The notes under the pieces: model-generated
Told to the model about the DNA's origin: nothing
Database searches by the model: none
The model's input: only the letters and a program-made list of their open reading frames with translations
From: Candidatus Altarchaeota archaeon
GTDB lineage: Archaea; SpSt-1190
Assembly: GCA_018221005.1 (NCBI GenBank)
Contig: JAAOXW010000039.1
Location: 1 to 23,894 of the forward strand
Length of the DNA stretch: 23,894 bases
Direction: 5' to 3'
Made by a program: the position numbers and the translations under genes
Part shown: piece after piece, positions 20,194-23,894 of the stretch
Layout: each line of letters opens with the position of its first letter
Numbering within the stretch: the first letter of the stretch is position 1

Positions 20194-20907
20194 GTGTTCC
20201 ACACAACTCCAGATGGTTTGAAAATCTACTATCGGCGAATCAAAGGTAAGAAACCAACCCTCGTCTTTCTTCATGGCTTGGCGGAAGACCACACCACCTT
20301 CAAATATGTGTCCAAGGCATTTTCAGACCACTCGCAACTGTTAATTGACTTGCGCGGACATGGGAAGTCGAGCAAACCCCATGGAAGGGCGTATTATTTA
20401 CCAGAACGCTTGTTGGATGATGTTAAAGAAATAATTCACAAAGAAAAGCTGAAAAATTTCAATGTAATTGGTTTCAGTTTGGGTGGTTACCTTGCAATAC
20501 AAATAAAAGGTGCAAAAAAAGTTATTGCGATAAATCCCCCCTTTGGTAGGACTTCTATGAAACTATATTTCAAAGTCTTACTTTGGCTGTCTAAGTTTGT
20601 ACCAGAAACTATTTTGAAACTCTTTGAAAAACAGGGGGACCTCTTCAACTACGCAGGTTTGATTGATGCCTACATTACCCGTCGCCTGAATACACCACCC
20701 TACGTTGACCTAAACATCTTGGACAATCTCTTAGCTCTTGAAAGAACTCAAATCTGTGACCACTTTATTTTGATTAAGTCCACTCAAGATGAATTGGTAC
20801 ATGATTCTCCTGTGGGAAATTTTAAACAGTACCGTGTCAAGGGACATCACAATGTGATTGCTGAAAACCCAAACGACATCATAGCACACCTCAAACAGTT
20901 GCTGTAG
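20194..20907 (+). CDS. Alpha/beta hydrolase
   Basis: 237 residues, cytoplasmic, with no signal peptide. The oxyanion-hole HG is at residues 27-28 (VFLHGLAEDHTT), the nucleophile Ser95 is in GFSLGG, the acid is probably Asp199 (KSTQDELV) and the base is His218 or His219 (GHHNV). The cap between residues 117 and 175 is helical and aromatic (KLYFKVLLWLSKFVPETILKLF), suggesting a hydrophobic substrate. Esterase, lipase or thioesterase activity are all possible. The start GTG 20194 is set by the TATA box. Its last 17 bases overlap the end of the convergent gene. Confidence 0.87.
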   Translation: MFHTTPDGLKIYYRRIKGKKPTLVFLHGLAEDHTTFKYVSKAFSDHSQLLIDLRGHGKSSKPHGRAYYLPERLLDDVKEIIHKEKLKNFNVIGFSLGGYLAIQIKGAKKVIAINPPFGRTSMKLYFKVLLWLSKFVPETILKLFEKQGDLFNYAGLIDAYITRRLNTPPYVDLNILDNLLALERTQICDHFILIKSTQDELVHDSPVGNFKQYRVKGHHNVIAENPNDIIAHLKQLL

Positions 20908-21667
20908 CGTAGAATCCATCGTAGAATGCTCTGGGGGCAACTTTACCTCCCCGGGGAAGATAACCTGTGAATGTTGAGTCACTCCCAATAATACTTTTAG
21001 CTCCACAAAGTGAACCGGGTAATAGTCTAGTGCTCCCCCCCACCACCGATTGGTCCCCAATTACAATTAAACCTATGATGTAAGTACCTGGGTTGAAGAA
21101 GTGCGTTTGGAGTTTTGCACCCTCCCCAATGATTGAGCCGGGCCCGACATAAATTAAATTTGGATTTAAGTAGTCAATGAAAACCTTTGGCGCAACTGTG
21201 GTTGATTTATTTTCTGTTTCAGGCAAGCCCACTCCAATTTTTCTGTACATTGCATTCTTAAGTTGGGGAAAGGGCAGGAGTGCTGCAACTTCAGTGGTTA
21301 TTCTGTTTTTTAACATCTTTGAGAAGCTATTGGTTCTGGTTAGTGCCTTGGCATCATACCCAATGTCATCAAATTGGACTGTCATAACATTTAGATCTTC
21401 ATCCATTACAAGTTCTTGGAGAAGTTCAGTTTCAAAGGGGCCAACTAAGTCCTTGGAAGTTTTGGCAGTTTCAGAGGTGTAAATACCTAATCGGGATAAG
21501 TGTTTTCCCGGCTCCAGATACAAAAATAAGTCCTTGCCTTCATAAACTTCTTCTAGCCGAGTAAGAGCATCGTGAGTTGCATTCAATAAATTTTCGCGCA
21601 TAAACTCCGGCAGTTTAACCTTTGATGCTTCCGTATTTTCATGTGCTACATACCCTTCTGTGTGCAT
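20891..21667 (-). CDS. Hexapeptide-repeat protein with an unrecognised N-terminal domain
   Basis: 258 residues from ATG 21667; ATG 21697 would add ten but lies next to the TATA box. The C-terminal 85 residues form a left-handed beta-helix by hexapeptide repeats: NLIYVGPGSIIGEGAKLQTHFFNPGTYIIGLIVIGDQSVVGGSTRLLPGSLCGAKSIIGSDST, with the [LIV]-G-x4 rhythm of acyltransferases and nucleotidyltransferases. The N-terminal 170 residues are not recognised; there is no N-terminal GxGTR-type nucleotidyltransferase motif. It could be an acyltransferase, a structural protein or a binding protein. It has its own TATA box inside the end of the upstream oxidoreductase gene. Confidence 0.65.
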   Translation of the reverse strand: MHTEGYVAHENTEASKVKLPEFMRENLLNATHDALTRLEEVYEGKDLFLYLEPGKHLSRLGIYTSETAKTSKDLVGPFETELLQELVMDEDLNVMTVQFDDIGYDAKALTRTNSFSKMLKNRITTEVAALLPFPQLKNAMYRKIGVGLPETENKSTTVAPKVFIDYLNPNLIYVGPGSIIGEGAKLQTHFFNPGTYIIGLIVIGDQSVVGGSTRLLPGSLCGAKSIIGSDSTFTGYLPRGGKVAPRAFYDGFYATATV

Positions 21668-21686
21668 ACAGTGTTTTTGGGATGTG

Positions 21687-21694
21687 TTTAAAAT
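21687..21694 (-). promoter_or_regulatory. TATA box of the hexapeptide-repeat gene
   Basis: ATTTTAAA on the minus strand, centred 23-24 bases before ATG 21667, which favours this start over ATG 21697. Confidence 0.55.
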
Positions 21695-23505
21695 CATTCC
21701 TGAAGCGCCAGTGCCTCTTCAAATCTGTGCCAATACTCCATCAGGGCGGCATCTCCCCCCTGCTCAAATTTATTGGCCCACTCTTCCGCCCCAAAATCCC
21801 TTGCCCCAAGTTTGATTATGTCTTTGGTTCTCTGTGTGTCCCAAAAGGTCGGTGCTGCTCCTGCCCTTTGATTGTACTTCATAATGTCTTTAATCATTTT
21901 TTCTCCATTGCTCTTGAGTTTGCGATATTTGAGCATCTTGTCGAGTGCCGGCTCAAACCAACCTCGGTGGAATCTACAGACCCCCAAATTGTCCAGTTCT
22001 GCTTCCGCAACTGCCCTCTGGAAAGACCTCTCTGCTAAATCTTCCGGTTCAAACCAGACTGCAAATTTGTAGTAAGTCCAGTATCTTCCCTGCAGTGGGA
22101 GGGGAACAAAGTTACCAATGGCCCAGTACATAGTTGGGCTCATGTATCCACTCTTGCCATATGGGACGTAAGTTGCTAAGTCTTGGATACCTCCATCGAA
22201 TAAGTCGTCAAGAATGCGCCCCCCCTGCCTCTTACCTTGCCTTAGTGCGTCAATTACGGGTGAGTCTGATAGGGAGAGGTCCTTGGCTAGTTTAATTCCA
22301 AAGTCAGCTAAGCCACTGTATGACCAATCCTTATTGAAGCCAATATCCTTGGCAGGGATTTTTCCAACTCGAACCGCATCAAGCATCCAAGACATTATGC
22401 CCCCAAATTCAATCGCATCATAACCCATAGTATCTACAAAACTGACTAATCGGGTCGCTTGGTCAAGATCAAAAATCCAACTATTGGGACCGCATGCTTC
22501 GAAGGGTTCGTAATCTACTTTCTGACCCTTGTAAACTTTCTTACACGCTACTGGGCATGGTTCTCCACAGGTTGCAAATTTCTTGGGCTTAATGGTTTCT
22601 TTGTTGAACTTCTCCCACCACATTGGCCCCATTAATTCCTTCCACTTGAGTTCCCTCTCCTCCTTACTCATGTAAATCATGGCGAAGTTGAACATGGGGG
22701 TGTAGACTTGAAGGTGTGGATAATTGCTACCGAAGGTTCCGCCAGTTTTGAGCTTAGGTGAGTAGCTGTATTTTTCTGTCGTTTCTCTAAAGATTTGTTG
22801 GAAATCTTTACCGTGCTGTTTCTCAATGACTTTTTGTGCACCCCTAATGACTTTGTAAGGTTTGGCTTTTCCACCAAAGGCAACACCCACTACATTGTGA
22901 GCCTGCATCATAATACTTCCCGCACCACCCTTACCTGCTACATCTTCACTTCCTGGCCGAATCTTATTGTTGACTAGGTCTGCTGAATATGCGATTCCAA
23001 AAGGCGTCTTTAGTGCAGCAGGTCCTACTGTCACCGCTCTGAAAGGATAGTTCAACTCTTTTACAAATTCGCCTGTGAGTCTGCGTGCGCCACCTTGCTC
23101 CCAAAGTTTTACGAGGCGGTCAAGGTCAGTTTCAAAGAATTCAAAGACGGTGTCTTTTCCCTCGCCCTTAATTGAAATCATAGTTGGTCTGTCTGCACGC
23201 CCTTCAATTGAGACTGCATCAATACCAGTTCGTTTTAGGTGCCAACCCGCTCCACCCATAGTAGAAACATACAACCCCCCACTCAAGGGTGACCTGAAAA
23301 GGAAGGTTAAGCGATGAGTTCCGGGCAATCCAAGTCCAGTAAGGGGCCCCATTCCAAAAACCAGGGGGTTACCGGGGTCATAGACCGGCTTACTATAGCT
23401 ACGCTTTTGATTATGAATTCGAATACCCTCATCAAGCGGCCCAATTGAATCTGTTTCTTTGATGGCGATAGAACGCTTTCCCACGTTTATATGGGCCGTA
23501 AGCAT
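21694..23505 (-). CDS. gor: Aldehyde:ferredoxin oxidoreductase family enzyme, probably GAPOR
   Basis: 603 residues. A tungstopterin/[4Fe-4S] enzyme that oxidises an aldehyde and reduces ferredoxin. The N-terminal domain (LVFGMGPLTGLGLPGTHRLTFLFRSPLSGGLYVSTMGGAGWHLKRTGIDAVSIEGRA) resembles, from memory, glyceraldehyde-3-phosphate:ferredoxin oxidoreductase of Pyrococcus more than general AOR. Cluster cysteines are C313-x3-C317-x3-C321 and, far downstream, C510 (NLGVCRFHRG). If GAPOR, it turns glyceraldehyde-3-phosphate directly into 3-phosphoglycerate, bypassing GAPDH and phosphoglycerate kinase. It is divergent from triosephosphate isomerase, which supplies this substrate; that supports GAPOR. 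TATA box at 23528-23535 gives a leaderless ATG 23505. Cytoplasmic. Confidence 0.85.
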   Translation of the reverse strand: MLTAHINVGKRSIAIKETDSIGPLDEGIRIHNQKRSYSKPVYDPGNPLVFGMGPLTGLGLPGTHRLTFLFRSPLSGGLYVSTMGGAGWHLKRTGIDAVSIEGRADRPTMISIKGEGKDTVFEFFETDLDRLVKLWEQGGARRLTGEFVKELNYPFRAVTVGPAALKTPFGIAYSADLVNNKIRPGSEDVAGKGGAGSIMMQAHNVVGVAFGGKAKPYKVIRGAQKVIEKQHGKDFQQIFRETTEKYSYSPKLKTGGTFGSNYPHLQVYTPMFNFAMIYMSKEERELKWKELMGPMWWEKFNKETIKPKKFATCGEPCPVACKKVYKGQKVDYEPFEACGPNSWIFDLDQATRLVSFVDTMGYDAIEFGGIMSWMLDAVRVGKIPAKDIGFNKDWSYSGLADFGIKLAKDLSLSDSPVIDALRQGKRQGGRILDDLFDGGIQDLATYVPYGKSGYMSPTMYWAIGNFVPLPLQGRYWTYYKFAVWFEPEDLAERSFQRAVAEAELDNLGVCRFHRGWFEPALDKMLKYRKLKSNGEKMIKDIMKYNQRAGAAPTFWDTQRTKDIIKLGARDFGAEEWANKFEQGGDAALMEYWHRFEEALALQE

Positions 23506-23527
23506 AATCTATTACTACTCGTGACGT

Positions 23528-23535
23528 TATTTATG
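23528..23535 (-). promoter_or_regulatory. TATA box of the GAPOR-like gene
   Basis: CATAAATA on the minus strand, centred 26 bases before ATG 23505. It overlaps the start codon region of the divergent triosephosphate isomerase gene, so the two promoters overlap. Confidence 0.55.
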
Positions 23536-23894
23536 CCTATGGAGCCCAGCTACATAGTTAATTTCAAGGCTTATGAGAATGGAACCGGTGCTAAGGCACT
23601 AGAACTTGCTCGTAAGCTGGAGGAGTTTGCAGAGCAGACTAAGGTGGATATTGGGGTTGCAGTTCAACCTACAGATATCGAGATGATTGCGTCAAACGTT
23701 GAGTTACCCGTTTTTGCCCAGCACATTGACCCAGTTAATTTTGGTTCACATACCGGACATGTTCTCCCTGAGTCAGTAGTTAGTGCGGGTGCCATTGGAA
23801 CTCTTCTAAATCACAGTGAGGATAGACTCGACTTTGAGGTCTTGAAAGCTTCCATTCAACGGGCGAGGGAAGTTGGTCTCCAGATTATTGTTTG
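23533..23894 (+). CDS. tpiA: Triosephosphate isomerase, archaeal type (3' end outside window)
   Basis: About 120 codons of the start. Interconverts dihydroxyacetone phosphate and glyceraldehyde-3-phosphate. Active-site features: Asn and Lys in IVNFKAYE (residues 9-12), VAVQPTDI, FAQHIDPVNFGSHTGHVLPESV and the catalytic His in LLNHSEDR. This is the shorter archaeal form, without the bacterial-type N-terminus. Start is ATG 23533 (MPMEPSYIV) or ATG 23539 (MEPSYIV); no strong TATA box fixes it. It is divergent from the GAPOR-like gene across fewer than 30 bases. The catalytic Glu lies beyond the window. Confidence 0.92.
   Translation, partial: MPMEPSYIVNFKAYENGTGAKALELARKLEEFAEQTKVDIGVAVQPTDIEMIASNVELPVFAQHIDPVNFGSHTGHVLPESVVSAGAIGTLLNHSEDRLDFEVLKASIQRAREVGLQIIV

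Noticed and set aside
1..23894. CRISPR array, insertion sequence or prophage
   Set aside because: No regularly spaced repeats, transposase, integrase, terminase or capsid genes were seen.

Overview
The window is archaeal chromosome. It encodes archaeal/eukaryotic-type ribosomal proteins (S27ae, S8e, L37e), an Sm-like protein, an MCM helicase, an aIF2B-like protein and two intron-bearing tRNAs. Most genes that begin a transcription unit have an archaeal TATA box centred 23-26 bases before the start codon, so most first genes appear to be leaderless; RBS-led starts are seen mainly inside operons. Base composition is moderate. The genome is compact: most tandem genes overlap or nearly touch, and every convergent gene pair meets with 0-2 bases between stops or overlaps. 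The exact lineage cannot be fixed from this sequence. A DPANN-like or other uncultured euryarchaeal group is a reasonable guess, but only a guess.

Layout. 1-1869 (+): tail of a probable S24e, S27ae, an aIF2B-like protein, two tiny membrane proteins and an unknown protein. 5628-1870 (-): a translation operon in the order LSm, L37e, L23, L2, S19, L22, S3, then an unknown gene that looks frameshifted. 5759-7714 (+): two anchored extracytoplasmic proteins (transglutaminase-like and DUF3179). 7745-14434: S8e, an NAD-dependent epimerase (-), a CDP-alcohol phosphatidyltransferase, MCM, an HTH regulator (-), a DUF4013-like membrane protein and an MFS transporter. 14471-14792: tRNA-Ile(UAU) with a 41-nt intron and tRNA-Leu(GAG), separated by a spacer made almost entirely of hairpins. 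14917-17300 (+): TIM-barrel protein, P-loop ATPase and epimerase. 19795-17302 (-): nitroreductase, then a peroxiredoxin-flavodiiron operon for oxygen and peroxide defence. 20000-19849 (-): tRNA-Trp with an 81-nt intron. 20194-23894: alpha/beta hydrolase (+), hexapeptide-repeat protein (-), a GAPOR-type tungsten oxidoreductase (-) and, divergent from it, the start of triosephosphate isomerase (+).

How the parts connect. The left half is mostly information processing with an unusual operon order and with long charged tails on three ribosomal proteins. The right half is redox and triose-phosphate metabolism. The most interesting signals are non-coding: a 15-bp palindrome before the peroxiredoxin operon that recurs (14 of 15 bases) at the start of the DUF3179 gene; a family of perfect hairpins with CGCA or TGCG loops around the tRNA genes, including one pair with a base-pair-preserving length change; a 15-base leader element shared by tRNA-Leu and tRNA-Trp; and a rare UAU-anticodon isoleucine tRNA. 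No CRISPR array, insertion sequence, prophage gene or rRNA was seen, and no stretch longer than 300 bases lacks a gene.
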